DNA of 64,000 bases, taken from contig NC_018011.1 in assembly GCF_000265365.1 (NCBI RefSeq), positions 806,001 through 870,000 of the forward strand. The letters are read 5' to 3'. Shown here piece by piece: positions 1-8,926 of this stretch. Made by a program: the position numbers and the translations under genes. This DNA is from Alistipes finegoldii DSM 17242. GTDB taxonomy: Bacteria > Bacteroidota > Bacteroidia > Bacteroidales > Rikenellaceae. How positions within the stretch are numbered: the stretch's first letter is position 1; each line of letters opens with the position of its first letter. The notes beneath the pieces were generated by a model, which saw nothing but the letters and a program-made list of their open reading frames with translations, was not told the origin of the DNA and did no database searches.

Positions 1-1000
1 CCGTACGCAGATCTTCGCTGAACTTGCTGCTCTCGCAATAATAATCACCCATCCGTCCGGCCAACTCCTGCAGATCGCCGTCCGTAATCGTCGCAGTATC
101 GTATCCGTGTCTTTCGAGTGCCGCACGGTTCAGAAAGGCGATGTCGAACTCCGCATTCGGATCGTCCTTACTCGGAATGCTTCGCAGCTTCTCGGCGGTG
201 AACCGGTAAATCTCGTCGGGGTACTCCTTCTCCGTCCGGTCCGTATCCCCGTGCTGCCGGGAGAACTCGTCGCCCCAGGCAATGAGCGTCGCGGCCGTAT
301 CGCGGGAGTTGTCCGAGGGCCGGAACTTCCTGCGCCCGGCTTCATAGGCGATATCGACCAGCACCTCGGCATAGTCGCGCAGGGACACATTGCCCGGAAG
401 CGCTGCGGGCTGCCTTTTCATAAAGGCGGTGATGGCCTCGGCATAGATCCGGAGTTGCAGACGGTCGCGCTCCTCTGCGGCTTCGTCGCGATCCAGCCCG
501 AATTCCGGGGATTCATGTCCGTCGAGGAAGTTCTGCAACTCGCCCAGCCGGAAAACGTCGTAGCGCGTAGGATATTCCGGCAGGCAGCGTTCCACGAAAT
601 CTTCCGTAAGATCGCTTGTCGTCTGCGGCGCAGCTTCGGCGGACGGGATGAAATCGTATTCTTCCAGCCATTCGACGATGCCTTGCAGGGTATCGCAGGA
701 GAGATTTTCAAGCGGAAGCGGGAAACCATCCCCGCCGTCCATCAGGCAGACGGGAGTCAGCCCGTCCTCACAAAATTCGAGGGAGATTACATTGCGATAA
801 AGACCGTCGTATCTGATTGTAAGGGGCGACTCGTAATACTCCTCGTAGGCGAGGCCGTCCGTATCTGCCAGCCGCTCGCGGTCTGTCGCATCGGCCAGAT
901 AGGTTCCCAGGCGCCCTTGCCGGCTGGCGATGACCGAACGGATGACACCGATCTGATAAGTACGCAGTTTTTCGAGTGTTTCTTTGTTTTTCATAGTCAT
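1..1000 (-). CDS. ICE accessory protein, C-terminus outside the window
   Basis: An open minus-strand frame runs from ATG at 1000 (alternative ATG at 994) to the left edge without a stop, giving at least 333 residues. The product is acidic and soluble, with no signal peptide or membrane segment. It begins MTMKNKETLEKLRTYQ. I recognise no catalytic motif. It is the last visible member of a minus-strand run of ICE genes and lies 11 bp downstream of the next gene. Base composition matches its neighbours. Large uncharacterised proteins of this sort are common next to ArdC and ParB genes in Bacteroidetes ICEs, but I cannot assign a function. Confidence 0.7.
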   Translation of the reverse strand, partial: MTMKNKETLEKLRTYQIGVIRSVIASRQGRLGTYLADATDRERLADTDGLAYEEYYESPLTIRYDGLYRNVISLEFCEDGLTPVCLMDGGDGFPLPLENLSCDTLQGIVEWLEEYDFIPSAEAAPQTTSDLTEDFVERCLPEYPTRYDVFRLGELQNFLDGHESPEFGLDRDEAAEERDRLQLRIYAEAITAFMKRQPAALPGNVSLRDYAEVLVDIAYEAGRRKFRPSDNSRDTAATLIAWGDEFSRQHGDTDRTEKEYPDEIYRFTAEKLRSIPSKDDPNAEFDIAFLNRAALERHGYDTATITDGDLQELAGRMGDYYCESSKFSEDLRT

Positions 1001-1011
1001 AGAGAATCAAG

Positions 1012-1842
1012 TTATTTATAAGAAAATTCCGGTCTGACGAAATAGCAGACCGCAGTATGCCGCCCGTGGTCCTTGACGAGTTTCACGGGTTGGAGCGTGT
1101 TGTAGATGCGCCGCTCTGTAACGGGAACGTCGAGCGCCTTCCACTCCGTCCGGGGCAGGGCGACCTGCTCGTCCCGGTAGCCCCAGACGATGACCGACTT
1201 CGGATTGGGAGCCGCGAATACCGTTCCTTCGCAATCGGAGAGAAACCGTCGGAACTCCTCCTCCGTCCGGAACGAAATACAGTCGCCGCGGTAAAGGTTA
1301 CCATGCAGGTTCTCCGTATCTTTGTAAAGGCTGATCTTGCGCCATTTCTCGGTGGAGAAATCACCGTAGAGCGGATCGCCTTCCCGGAATTCCCACAGCG
1401 GCACCTCGGCGCAGAACCGGACGACTCCGTTGCCGCAGGCGCCGCAATGGCCCCAAGCACAGAAATCCCCCGGCATAGCACCGGAAGGCTTCAGTTCTTG
1501 CGGCATCACGGCTGTAAAAGGCCCTCCGCTGACCGAGCAGCCGATACCGTCGGCTGTCGCCCACACGAAAGGCACGTAAGGGCACAGGCAGATCGAGCGC
1601 ATTCCGTCTTCACGGACCGCCTCGATCAAGGCGTTGCCATGGAAGTCGCCGTGGCGCGTGGTATAGCGCACCCGGTCGCCGACCTGCGGGACAAGCGGGT
1701 TGCGGGTACGTTCGATATGACGCACCAAAGCATTGGCGGCATCTACGTCCTCTTGCGTCAGGCAATGTTCATGGTCGTAAAGCGTATTCATCGGCAGCAG
1801 TGTTTCGCGGCTGTACCGATCTTCGGTTTTATCTTGTTGCAT
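1012..1842 (-). CDS. DUF4121-like ICE protein
   Basis: 276 residues, soluble. The N-terminal stretch containing YDHEHCLTQEDVDAAN resembles what I remember as DUF4121, a family of unknown function confined to Bacteroidetes mobile elements; this is recall, not a search. The middle has a Cys/His-rich patch (CAWGHCGACGNG, about residues 128-139) that could bind a metal. A second ATG 17 codons in (MNTLYDHEH) is an alternative start. The gene lies between the ArdC-like gene and the open-ended gene at the left edge, all on the minus strand, and is probably co-transcribed with them. Confidence 0.7.
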   Translation of the reverse strand: MQQDKTEDRYSRETLLPMNTLYDHEHCLTQEDVDAANALVRHIERTRNPLVPQVGDRVRYTTRHGDFHGNALIEAVREDGMRSICLCPYVPFVWATADGIGCSVSGGPFTAVMPQELKPSGAMPGDFCAWGHCGACGNGVVRFCAEVPLWEFREGDPLYGDFSTEKWRKISLYKDTENLHGNLYRGDCISFRTEEEFRRFLSDCEGTVFAAPNPKSVIVWGYRDEQVALPRTEWKALDVPVTERRIYNTLQPVKLVKDHGRHTAVCYFVRPEFSYK

Positions 1843-1910
1843 ATTGCTGATAATAAAAACGCCGCGACCTTTCGGCCGCAGCGCAGATTAAACGATTTGT
1901 TTATCAAGGT

Positions 1911-2900
1911 TTAGGCAGCTTCGGACGGAATCGCATCCGGGGTTTCCGGCTCCTGCTCTACAGCCAGCCGTTCGGAAATCATGCGTGCCGACCGGTTCAC
2001 GTCCGTGAGGATGTCGAACAGGTAGGTCGGCTCTTTATGGAACTCCGCCAGCCAGTCCTTGATATAGGCAGCGCTCTCCTCGCGGGGCGTCGTGGCGAAG
2101 CCCAGCATCGCGCCGCACAGGGCCGCCGTAAGTTCGGCGACCAGTTCCTCCCGGATATAATCGGCATCGCCATAGCAAGCGCCAAAAGAACGGTTCAGAC
2201 GCTCCGCATGCCCCGTGCTGTGCGTGACTTCGTGGAGAAGTGTCGTGTAGAATGCCGCGCCCTCCGGAAACTGCCGTTTTTCGGGACAGACGATCCGGTC
2301 GAGCGTCGGTGAATAAGAAGCCCTGTCACCGGATTTGAGCAGGATGGGACAGAGCCACGACTGCTCCATCAGCATCCGGTCCAGCGGCTCGCAAGCCAAA
2401 CCGTCCGAGTAGTCTTTCGGCCCGGTCGGTGTCGTAAGCGAGGAATATCGCTCCGGATGCCGCTCCTGCATATCCGTCTGGTCGATGTTGAAGACCGGGT
2501 AATAGCGCATCACGGGCAGCACGTCGTATTGCCGCCGCTGCTCCTGCGGCAGGCGGTAGTATTCCGCCAGTTCGATCTTTTTGCGGGTCTCCTTATGGCG
2601 GATGTACAGTTTCCAGAAGAAGACCGGAAACGACCCGGAGCCTTTGAGGATATTCAACCCCTCTTCCTTGGCTTGTTTGAAGGTCATAAAGAGCGGCGTA
2701 CGATAGCCAGCGATCTCCGAGAGGAACAGCAGCATCAGGATATTCCCGCCCCGGTAGGGCGTGCCGCGCAGATTGCGCGGAAGACCGTGCGCAAGGTCGG
2801 CGATCCACGGCTTGCGCCACTCCTCGGTGAGCGTCTCCATTTTCTTTATCATCAGCTCCGTCAACTGCGGAGCGATCTTTTCAATCAGATTCTTATTCAT
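1911..2900 (-). CDS. ArdC-like antirestriction protein with zincin domain
   Basis: 329 residues. The start is placed at the ATG of MNKNLIEKIAP (2900) because upstream codons in the frame overlap the next gene and read as noise. Residues 1-130 match the N-terminal ssDNA-binding region of ArdC proteins (EEWRKPW, RNLRGTPYRGGN). Residues 200-290 form a zinc-metallopeptidase core with HEVTH at 223-227 and a downstream REELVAELTAA helix that can supply the third ligand. In this family the protein protects incoming single-stranded plasmid or ICE DNA from restriction during conjugation. Its place beside ParB and ahead of other ICE genes fits that role. Confidence 0.85.
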   Translation of the reverse strand: MNKNLIEKIAPQLTELMIKKMETLTEEWRKPWIADLAHGLPRNLRGTPYRGGNILMLLFLSEIAGYRTPLFMTFKQAKEEGLNILKGSGSFPVFFWKLYIRHKETRKKIELAEYYRLPQEQRRQYDVLPVMRYYPVFNIDQTDMQERHPERYSSLTTPTGPKDYSDGLACEPLDRMLMEQSWLCPILLKSGDRASYSPTLDRIVCPEKRQFPEGAAFYTTLLHEVTHSTGHAERLNRSFGACYGDADYIREELVAELTAALCGAMLGFATTPREESAAYIKDWLAEFHKEPTYLFDILTDVNRSARMISERLAVEQEPETPDAIPSEAA

Positions 2901-2916
2901 GGCTCTTATCTTTACG

Positions 2917-3348
2917 TTATTCTTCCTCCGGAGCGGTAGCTTGCCGCCAAAGACGGATCTTTTCGTCGTTCGTCCTGCCGTTCCACCACATGTCGCAGGC
3001 GTCGCGGAAAGCCTTGCGATCATCCTTCGGGCTGAAATTTTCCGGATTCAGTCCGGTGATAATTTCCCGGTCTTCTTCTGTCGTTCCGTCATTCCACCAC
3101 GGCTCGACCGTATCGGACATCAATTCGCTCTCGCGTACCTGACGGGTGTGTTCTGCACAGTCGTCGCACCATAAGTCATCTTTGTCTTCCGCCATAGACT
3201 GTACTTCGTACGTGTTGCTGTCCACCCAGACTTGGCAGGATACCCGCAGCGAACCGCACGCCCCGCAGCGCCACGGATCGGCGGGCATCTCTACTGTCGG
3301 TTTTTCTGCAATAGGTGTCTGTTCCGGAATCTCTGAAATCTTATTCAT
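2917..3348 (-). CDS. small zinc-ribbon ICE protein with WWN motifs
   Basis: 143 residues. Two CxxC pairs (CGACG at about 28-32 and CDDC at about 61-64) form a likely zinc ribbon. The C-terminal half has two related segments, EPWWNDGTTEED and CDMWWNGRTNDE, followed by KIRLWRQ. The second is clearly related to the end of the broken gene at 9363-9742. The gene sits 16 bp upstream of the ArdC-like start and downstream of ParB. Function unknown; a DNA- or RNA-binding accessory protein is a guess from the zinc ribbon. Confidence 0.75.
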   Translation of the reverse strand: MNKISEIPEQTPIAEKPTVEMPADPWRCGACGSLRVSCQVWVDSNTYEVQSMAEDKDDLWCDDCAEHTRQVRESELMSDTVEPWWNDGTTEEDREIITGLNPENFSPKDDRKAFRDACDMWWNGRTNDEKIRLWRQATAPEEE

Positions 3349-3419
3349 AACAGTAGTAATGCAAAGACGGAGCAGGCATAACCTGCTCCGTCGGTTTGGA
3401 CATTTAGTTCATGTTGTTA

Positions 3420-5492
3420 CTATGCCGCCGTTTTCATCTCCTCAGGCATCCGGATATCGGGTTCGATATCCGGGTCCATAGGAATAATCAGCGGCTCCGG
3501 GGTGGGTTCTATAGCGGGCGTCTCGTCCGGCAGCAGCTCGGGCATCTCCGGTTCGGCATCCGGTGCCTCCTGCATCGAAACCGCCATCTCCTCGGCCTCG
3601 GCTTTTGCCTGCAAGGCGTCGATCTGTTCCTGAAGACGGGCTTTGCGACGCTCGTAGACTTTCAGATACTCCTGCTGCACCTTCTGGCTCTGCTCCGAGA
3701 AGTTCATATCCGCGAAGCGGCACATCATTCCCGTCAGAAGCGTTTCGTCCGTACAGCGGTACTCCGGAGCCGCCGAGCGGAAGTAGTCCACCAGATAAGC
3801 GCGAACCAGCGCCGCCTGTTGCTTGGCCGTGATACGACCCGCCGCAGCGAACTGCTCCCGGTCGGTCAGGCAAGAGCCCTCCTTAGGCCGGAAACCGCAC
3901 TGGCGGAGTTTCGAGTCGCTCATTACGCGCTGCATCACGGCGTAGTAGAACATCTGCTGCTCCTCTTTCTGCAAGGGCTTGTTCGCAACTTTCACATCGA
4001 GGAAGACACGCTTCATATCGGTCGTGATATGCTCGTAGCAGATTTCCCGGTAACGACGCTCCTGTTGCAACAGCCCCTCCAGCGGCGAAGGCGGAACGAC
4101 GGTGACGAAGACCTTATGCTCATCGTCCTGCCCCTCGTTTACCGTCATTTCCCGCTCCTCATCCTCGATCTCTTCGTAGCGGAACTCGATATCGAGGTTA
4201 CCGATGACGGCGTACTTGCGCACGCGCCCTTCCGAGATGTCGAACTCCAACTGCTGTGTCTCTTCGGCGAATGCCGCCATTTCGGCTTCGTACTCCTCCT
4301 GAGCCTCGGAGAACTCCTCTTCCGATTCGAACTCTTCGGCCTGCGGAGCGTCGGGCATCTGAGGGCCTTTATCGTAGTGATAAACGCTGTATTCCAGCTC
4401 TTCGACGTGATAGCCCTCTTTCTCAAGAGCTTCGAGTACTGCGGCAGGCGTTTCGCCGTCCGTAGCCAGCGTCGTACGCGGATCGTCTTTGAGGAGTTTC
4501 ACAGCCTTCTGTACCAAAAACTCGTTGTTCTTGCGGATCATGCACTCGCGGTTTTGACAGCCCGCGCAGCCACCCGCGCATTCGTCCTTGAACAACACCT
4601 GATTGGCCGTGTTGTGCTGGCAGGAAAGGCACTCCGTCTTATCGAAGTTGTAGCTTTCCAGCTTGGTCATATAACGCTCGTAGAGCCGCCGGGCGATCTC
4701 CTTGATCCGCGCGGTCTTCCACGAGCTGTAACACCCCTCGGCGAAATGATCGTCGTAGACCTCCTGCTGGATGTCGGCGGGATATTTGGCGATCTCCGTA
4801 GCGACGCCCACCGAAATCTCCTCCTTGTCGAGCATCCCGGCCAGGGCATCGATCAGCTCGCAGAGTTTCAGTCGCGAGCGGATGTAGGCTTCCGACTTGC
4901 CGAACTTGCCCACGAGACTCTCGATCGTATGCCGCCCCGACTGCAAGGCCCGCTTGTAGGCAGCGGCCTCCTCGCGCGGCCGTACGTCCTCGCGTTGCAG
5001 GTTCTCCGTGATGGCGGCATCCTCGGCCTCGGCGTCCGACAACTCCCGGATAAGGGCCGGGATGAATTTCAGGCCCGCCATTGCAGCCGCCCAATAGCGG
5101 CGCTCGCCGTAGACGATCTCGAAGCCCTCGTCCCTCGGACGCACGCAGATAGGTTGAAGAACGCCCGACTGTTTGATGCTCTCGGCAAGTTCCAGCAGCG
5201 TATCCTCGCGGAAATTCTTGCGGGGATTGTAGGTCGAATTGACGATCTTGTTCAGATCCAGCAGCCGGACATCCGTCTCGGGATGGGCTGCCGGTTGTTC
5301 GGCAGGACTGGTTTCTGCGACAGGATTCACAGCTCCGATATCCGTTGCCTGCGGTTCGGCGGGTTTCATGTCGGGACTCCCGGCTGCAACCGGGTCTTGC
5401 GCTTGCGCCGCAACGGCCTCGGAAACGGCCGGCGTCCGAACTGCGGTCTTGCCGCCCTTCTTCGATTTCGAATTTGCTTTTGCAGTCTGCAT
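3420..5492 (-). CDS. ParB/Srx-fold protein with long C-terminal extension
   Basis: 690 residues. Residues 1-73 are a low-complexity Ala/Pro tail. Residues 75-170 are a ParB N-terminal domain with the nucleotide-binding signature GERR (129-132) and ENLQREDV (163-170). A helix-turn-helix follows (about 190-210, GKFGKSEAYIRSRL). A Cys cluster near residues 285-320 (CLSCQH, CAGGCAGC, CMIRKN) may bind zinc or an Fe-S centre, and the end is acidic coiled coil. ICE ParB-like proteins are thought to act in maintenance or regulation by binding parS-like sites. I see no ParA next to it, so a regulatory role is possible. Confidence 0.88.
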   Translation of the reverse strand: MQTAKANSKSKKGGKTAVRTPAVSEAVAAQAQDPVAAGSPDMKPAEPQATDIGAVNPVAETSPAEQPAAHPETDVRLLDLNKIVNSTYNPRKNFREDTLLELAESIKQSGVLQPICVRPRDEGFEIVYGERRYWAAAMAGLKFIPALIRELSDAEAEDAAITENLQREDVRPREEAAAYKRALQSGRHTIESLVGKFGKSEAYIRSRLKLCELIDALAGMLDKEEISVGVATEIAKYPADIQQEVYDDHFAEGCYSSWKTARIKEIARRLYERYMTKLESYNFDKTECLSCQHNTANQVLFKDECAGGCAGCQNRECMIRKNNEFLVQKAVKLLKDDPRTTLATDGETPAAVLEALEKEGYHVEELEYSVYHYDKGPQMPDAPQAEEFESEEEFSEAQEEYEAEMAAFAEETQQLEFDISEGRVRKYAVIGNLDIEFRYEEIEDEEREMTVNEGQDDEHKVFVTVVPPSPLEGLLQQERRYREICYEHITTDMKRVFLDVKVANKPLQKEEQQMFYYAVMQRVMSDSKLRQCGFRPKEGSCLTDREQFAAAGRITAKQQAALVRAYLVDYFRSAAPEYRCTDETLLTGMMCRFADMNFSEQSQKVQQEYLKVYERRKARLQEQIDALQAKAEAEEMAVSMQEAPDAEPEMPELLPDETPAIEPTPEPLIIPMDPDIEPDIRMPEEMKTAA

Positions 5493-5650
5493 AACATGTA
5501 ACAGTTTTTACCGTGTGTCTCACGTGTTTATCCGCTCGCACGAATTTTATTGTTTTTATCGCGCAAGCAATGAATAATATGTTATGAGGCTTTATATCCC
5601 GAACGGATCGGTTGCCTCGGGAAGATTCATAAGCCCGCGGCGCAGGTGCA

Positions 5651-5697
5651 GGGGCGGAAAAATACCGCAGCCCCGGCGAGGATGATTTTTCCGCCCC
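5651..5697. repeat. perfect 13-bp inverted repeat, 21-nt loop
   Basis: Arms GGGGCGGAAAAAT (5651-5663) and ATTTTTCCGCCCC (5685-5697) are exact reverse complements. It lies about 160 bp upstream of parB and 220 bp upstream of the defence cassette. It could be an operator, a ParB target or a transcript hairpin; the sequence alone does not decide. Confidence 0.75.
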
Positions 5698-5891
5698 GGA
5701 GCCGGAGAGGGAGGCCCGGCCGACCGGCCCGGGATTATCTTTCCCGGGGCAACCGACAAGGAGATAATTTTTATGATTTCTCGGTATATATTCCGGGATA
5801 TTAATAGCGTATCTGATTGAATAATGGCTTGATTAATGTAGAGTTTGCAATATAACCGTAAAAAAATTACGGCATAACAAAAATAATATAT

Positions 5892-5899
5892 TATATTTG
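5892..5899 (+). promoter_or_regulatory. -7 box of defence cassette
   Basis: TATATTTG matches the Bacteroidetes -7 consensus TAnnTTTG and ends 16 bp before the start at 5916, so the 5' UTR would be short. Confidence 0.55.
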
Positions 5900-5915
5900 C
5901 AAAAATTCACCTATC

Positions 5916-7019
5916 ATGATGCTTGCAAAGTTTTCAGTCAAAAACTATCGCGGTTTTTCCGAACGTATAGAGTGGGATTTAGCCACACCTAACAATTATG
6001 AATTCAACACCGAAGTTATCAAGGACGGCATCATTAAAAATGGGATCATCTATGGCCCTAATGGTTCTGGTAAAACAAACTTTGGGTTAGCACTCTTTGA
6101 TATTGTAAACCATCTTGGTCAGAAATGGAGAAAATTGGATTACTACGCCAATTTTGTATATGTAGGAAAACTAAATGTCCCGGTGGAATTTGAATATGTA
6201 TTCAAGGATGCTGACAGAATAATCAATTATTGCTACTCAAAAAATAATATCGGGCAGCTTTTGACGGAAAAACTATCCGTCGATAATATATTAGTATTCG
6301 AACGAACCGCTCGTACATTCAACATAGATACCAATGAATTTCCGATGGAGAATACGACCAAACGAAATTTGAAAGATAATGCCAACAACGTATCCATTAT
6401 CAACTTTTTACTCACATCATATCCGTTGGCAAAAAATCATTACCTGCTAACAGTGTTGCAATTCGTTGATTCAATGCTATGGTTCCGGTGTCTCGACACA
6501 CGAGAATTTATCGGATTGGATCTTGCACCAACCAATCTTGATGAATATATCATCCAGAATAATTTAGTAAAAGATTTCAGCGAGTTTTTACACCAAGTCA
6601 GTGACCAAAAGTATCAATTCGCGAATCCTCGACCTAATGACAAACTGCTCGTTTGTAAAATAGGCGGCAGAGATGTTATCTTTGATAAGATTATCTCAAC
6701 AGGCACGAATGCACTGATGCTTCTGTATTTCTGGATACAAAAAATGAGAAGCGCATCATTTGTTTTCATAGACGAGTTCGATGCCTTTTACCATTTTAAA
6801 TTGGCATTCGAGGTGTGCAAGAGGTTGTTTGCTCTGGACTGTCAGGTTTTCACCTCTTCGCATAATACTTATCTGATGACGAACGACCTGCTACGGCCGG
6901 ATTGCAACTTCATCGTAAACAACAATAAAATCAAGCCTCTTAGCGCATGTACTCAAAAGGAACTTCGGTTTGGGCATAATATCGAAAAGTTATTCAGAGG
7001 TAATGCCTTTCAATTATGA
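5916..7019 (+). CDS. AAA15/OLD-like ATPase of two-gene defence cassette
   Basis: 367 residues. Walker A GPNGSGKT lies at 47-54 after an SMC/OLD-type start (FSVKNYRGF). A Walker B-like stretch FVFIDEFDAF and a later SSHNTYL switch histidine are in the usual ABC/OLD order. The gene overlaps the next by ATGA, so the two are translationally coupled. The pair is AT-rich, on the opposite strand to the surrounding ICE genes and bounded by a terminator, which suggests separately acquired cargo. The layout matches ATPase plus TOPRIM phage-exclusion systems such as AbiL, RloAB-type and PARIS (family knowledge). Which family it is cannot be decided from motifs alone. Confidence 0.85.
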   Translation: MMLAKFSVKNYRGFSERIEWDLATPNNYEFNTEVIKDGIIKNGIIYGPNGSGKTNFGLALFDIVNHLGQKWRKLDYYANFVYVGKLNVPVEFEYVFKDADRIINYCYSKNNIGQLLTEKLSVDNILVFERTARTFNIDTNEFPMENTTKRNLKDNANNVSIINFLLTSYPLAKNHYLLTVLQFVDSMLWFRCLDTREFIGLDLAPTNLDEYIIQNNLVKDFSEFLHQVSDQKYQFANPRPNDKLLVCKIGGRDVIFDKIISTGTNALMLLYFWIQKMRSASFVFIDEFDAFYHFKLAFEVCKRLFALDCQVFTSSHNTYLMTNDLLRPDCNFIVNNNKIKPLSACTQKELRFGHNIEKLFRGNAFQL

Positions 7020-7777
7020 TTTTGTTTGTTTTTGAAGGAGCCCGAAGAGAGCCGATGCTTTTTGAGAGCATAAAATATCTGTTTTTTGAAAAGGAAACGG
7101 ATACGATAGTTTATTCTTTTGGAAACAACATTTATAATCTTTACAAGCAGATTATGGAGTTGGGAACTGGAGACATTGTATCCTTATTACGGGAAATACA
7201 CCGAGGCAATGAAGAAAACCCGTTCAAAGATATTGCCAGTTCCTCGGATTTCGCCGAAATTTACCTATTTTTCGACTATGACCTTCAACATAAATTCCTT
7301 TCTCTGGAAGAGATTAATAGTAGATTGAAGGATATGTTGGAATTATTCGACGACGAGACTTCAAACGGAAAACTTTACATAAACTATCCGATGATCGAAT
7401 CGATCCGATATACGAAAGAACTTCCTGATAGAAACTATTATCAGTATACAGTCAAATGTGCCGAATGTCATGATTTTAAGCGATTATCTTGTGAATTTAG
7501 CCATTATGACAATTTGGATTATATCTTGATAGATCGCCATCGGACGCCTAAAATATGTTTGAATGCAAAAGATTGCTGGGAGCATCTGAAAACCATGAAT
7601 GTATCGAAGGCTAATTATATATGTACAGGAGAAAATGTCATGCCTGCTGTAAAAAACGCCATAGCTCAAGATAAAATTTTTGAAGCACAACTTCAAAATT
7701 ATATCAATAAGCCAGTGCCAAGCGTTGCAATATTAAATGCCTTTCCTTTATTTATATATGATTATTTCAAGGTATAA
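7016..7777 (+). CDS. TOPRIM-like effector of defence cassette
   Basis: 253 residues. The N-terminus has FVFEGARREPML, where the Glu matches TOPRIM motif I, and YLFFDYD (about residues 83-89) matches the DxD motif. This order of motifs is typical of the nuclease partner of OLD, AbiL/RloB or AriB pairs. The rest of the protein is not recognisable to me. It overlaps the ATPase stop by 4 bp and is followed by an intrinsic terminator. Expected role by analogy: the ATPase senses a phage event and releases or activates this protein, halting infection. Confidence 0.75.
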   Translation: MILFVFEGARREPMLFESIKYLFFEKETDTIVYSFGNNIYNLYKQIMELGTGDIVSLLREIHRGNEENPFKDIASSSDFAEIYLFFDYDLQHKFLSLEEINSRLKDMLELFDDETSNGKLYINYPMIESIRYTKELPDRNYYQYTVKCAECHDFKRLSCEFSHYDNLDYILIDRHRTPKICLNAKDCWEHLKTMNVSKANYICTGENVMPAVKNAIAQDKIFEAQLQNYINKPVPSVAILNAFPLFIYDYFKV

Positions 7778-7856
7778 TCGAGGGTGGGGCGGAAGCCAAA
7801 GAAATGCAAAACATTTCCGATAAGACATAATACGTTCAGATTTACGACCATTTTAT

Positions 7857-7892
7857 AAAGAAAGGCGATAGATTATATTATCGTCTTTCTTT
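7857..7892. terminator. bidirectional terminator
   Basis: Stem AAAGAAAGGCGATA / TATCGTCTTTCTTT with one G-T pair and an 8-nt loop, between the convergent defence cassette (+) and methyltransferase gene (-). A/T runs on both sides suit termination in both directions. Confidence 0.7.
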
Positions 7893-7896
7893 ATTT

Positions 7897-8598
7897 CTAC
7901 GCCCGTTCCACTACGACGATCTCCGCACGGCAATTCGTACGTGCGAACGGCTCCTGCATGGGTGTCCGGTGGCGGACGATAAAGTGCCGCATCGTCTCCT
8001 GCACGGATTTCGGACACGGCTTGTCGATAAAGCCGTACGGCAGAAGCAGCACGGCCCGATCGCCCGAGTGTTGCGTGCAGGAGAGCCATTGCAGGAAGGA
8101 GACACACTCCGCAATCTCGAACGGCGGATTTGCGATGACGTTCTCGCAGCGGAAATCGATCTCTCGAAACTGCATCCGCAGTGCGGCAGCTTCGGAATAA
8201 AAACGTGCATAAAGATCAACCAGTTCCGCATCGGTATCAAAGCCGAGGATCGCCGACGGGTGCACGCCTTCGAGGATCAGGGCGCGTGTAAGCTGCCCCG
8301 TGCCGCAGCAGGCGTCCACGACACGGCTATCATTGTCGAAATAACGCACGGCCAGCGCCGCCATCTGGCGGGCCGTACGGTCGGGTGTCAGGTATTGCGA
8401 GGCATAGACACCCTTGCGGCGCTGTCGTTCGCACATCGCGTCATAGGGCCAGTTATCGCCGCCGTAGAGGAACGGCAGTTCATTGTGTTGCTGCCAGTAG
8501 TCGAGCACCTCCGGCAGCGTGTCCGGCCAGTAAAAGCTACGCCGCAGGTAGTAGTTCAGAAGTGCCGGGCGTTTTGTGATTCTTTCAAAGATTTTCAT
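7897..8598 (-). CDS. SAM-dependent DNA adenine methyltransferase-like protein
   Basis: 233 residues. Motif I DACCGTG (95-101) for SAM binding and motif IV NPPF (157-160) are in the order of N6-adenine (gamma-like) methyltransferases. NPPF/NPPY marks transfer to an exocyclic amino group. There is no obvious target-recognition domain and no restriction endonuclease nearby, so this is an orphan enzyme. Such ICE methyltransferases are usually thought to protect the transferred DNA or affect gene expression. It heads a run of small minus-strand genes, with 12 bp to its upstream neighbour. Confidence 0.85.
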   Translation of the reverse strand: MKIFERITKRPALLNYYLRRSFYWPDTLPEVLDYWQQHNELPFLYGGDNWPYDAMCERQRRKGVYASQYLTPDRTARQMAALAVRYFDNDSRVVDACCGTGQLTRALILEGVHPSAILGFDTDAELVDLYARFYSEAAALRMQFREIDFRCENVIANPPFEIAECVSFLQWLSCTQHSGDRAVLLLPYGFIDKPCPKSVQETMRHFIVRHRTPMQEPFARTNCRAEIVVVERA

Positions 8599-8610
8599 AC
8601 GATCAGGTTT

Positions 8611-8913
8611 TTACTCTTTATTCTTTCGCTGCGCCGCAATCCAATCGGGATCGCCGCGGCGGTAAGCGAGGAGCTGGGCGGCGTAATCGTGGGCTTCACG
8701 GGCATTCTGCGCCCGGTAGTGGAACATCCATTTTTGCCCGCATCGGGGACATTCCCAGACGACCATCGTGCCGGCAGGGGTTTCGGCAAGACCCAGCATA
8801 CAGGGCACTACGTTGTAGTGCGGCGGTTCGAAACCACATTCATAACAGGTGTAGATACCGCGGTTATAGCGTCCCTGCGGCGGAACGCGCAGGGACAAAG
8901 GAATATCGATCAT
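8611..8913 (-). CDS. small zinc-ribbon protein
   Basis: 100 residues with CYECG (23-27) and CPRCGQ (about 55-60), a standard two-CxxC zinc ribbon, then a helical tail rich in Arg and Ala. Located between the methyltransferase and an acidic small gene in the same orientation. Function unknown. Confidence 0.7.
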   Translation of the reverse strand: MIDIPLSLRVPPQGRYNRGIYTCYECGFEPPHYNVVPCMLGLAETPAGTMVVWECPRCGQKWMFHYRAQNAREAHDYAAQLLAYRRGDPDWIAAQRKNKE

Positions 8914-8926
8914 ATAAGTATATGGT

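Larger units (their letters stand above)
5493..5915. promoter_or_regulatory. intergenic region between divergent parB and defence cassette
   Basis: 423 bp without a gene. The parB side (5620-5770) is very GC-rich and contains a perfect 13-bp inverted repeat (listed separately) and CCCGGG/GGCCG palindromes. The defence side (5800-5915) is AT-rich and carries TATATTTG at 5892-5899, a Bacteroidetes -7 box reading toward 5916. Both genes start outward from here, so each must have a promoter in it. Confidence 0.5.

Noticed and set aside
107..1021. 304-codon plus-strand frame at the left edge
   Set aside because: Antisense shadow of an open minus-strand frame that reads as a normal acidic protein through to the window edge.
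3411..5501. 696-codon open frame on the plus strand opposite parB
   Set aside because: It mirrors the ParB gene in a GC-rich region; its translation is Leu/Arg/His-rich without motifs, whereas the minus strand has clear ParB signatures.
5640..5760. Origin of transfer in the parB upstream spacer
   Set aside because: There is a hairpin but no relaxase gene or known nic sequence nearby in the window.
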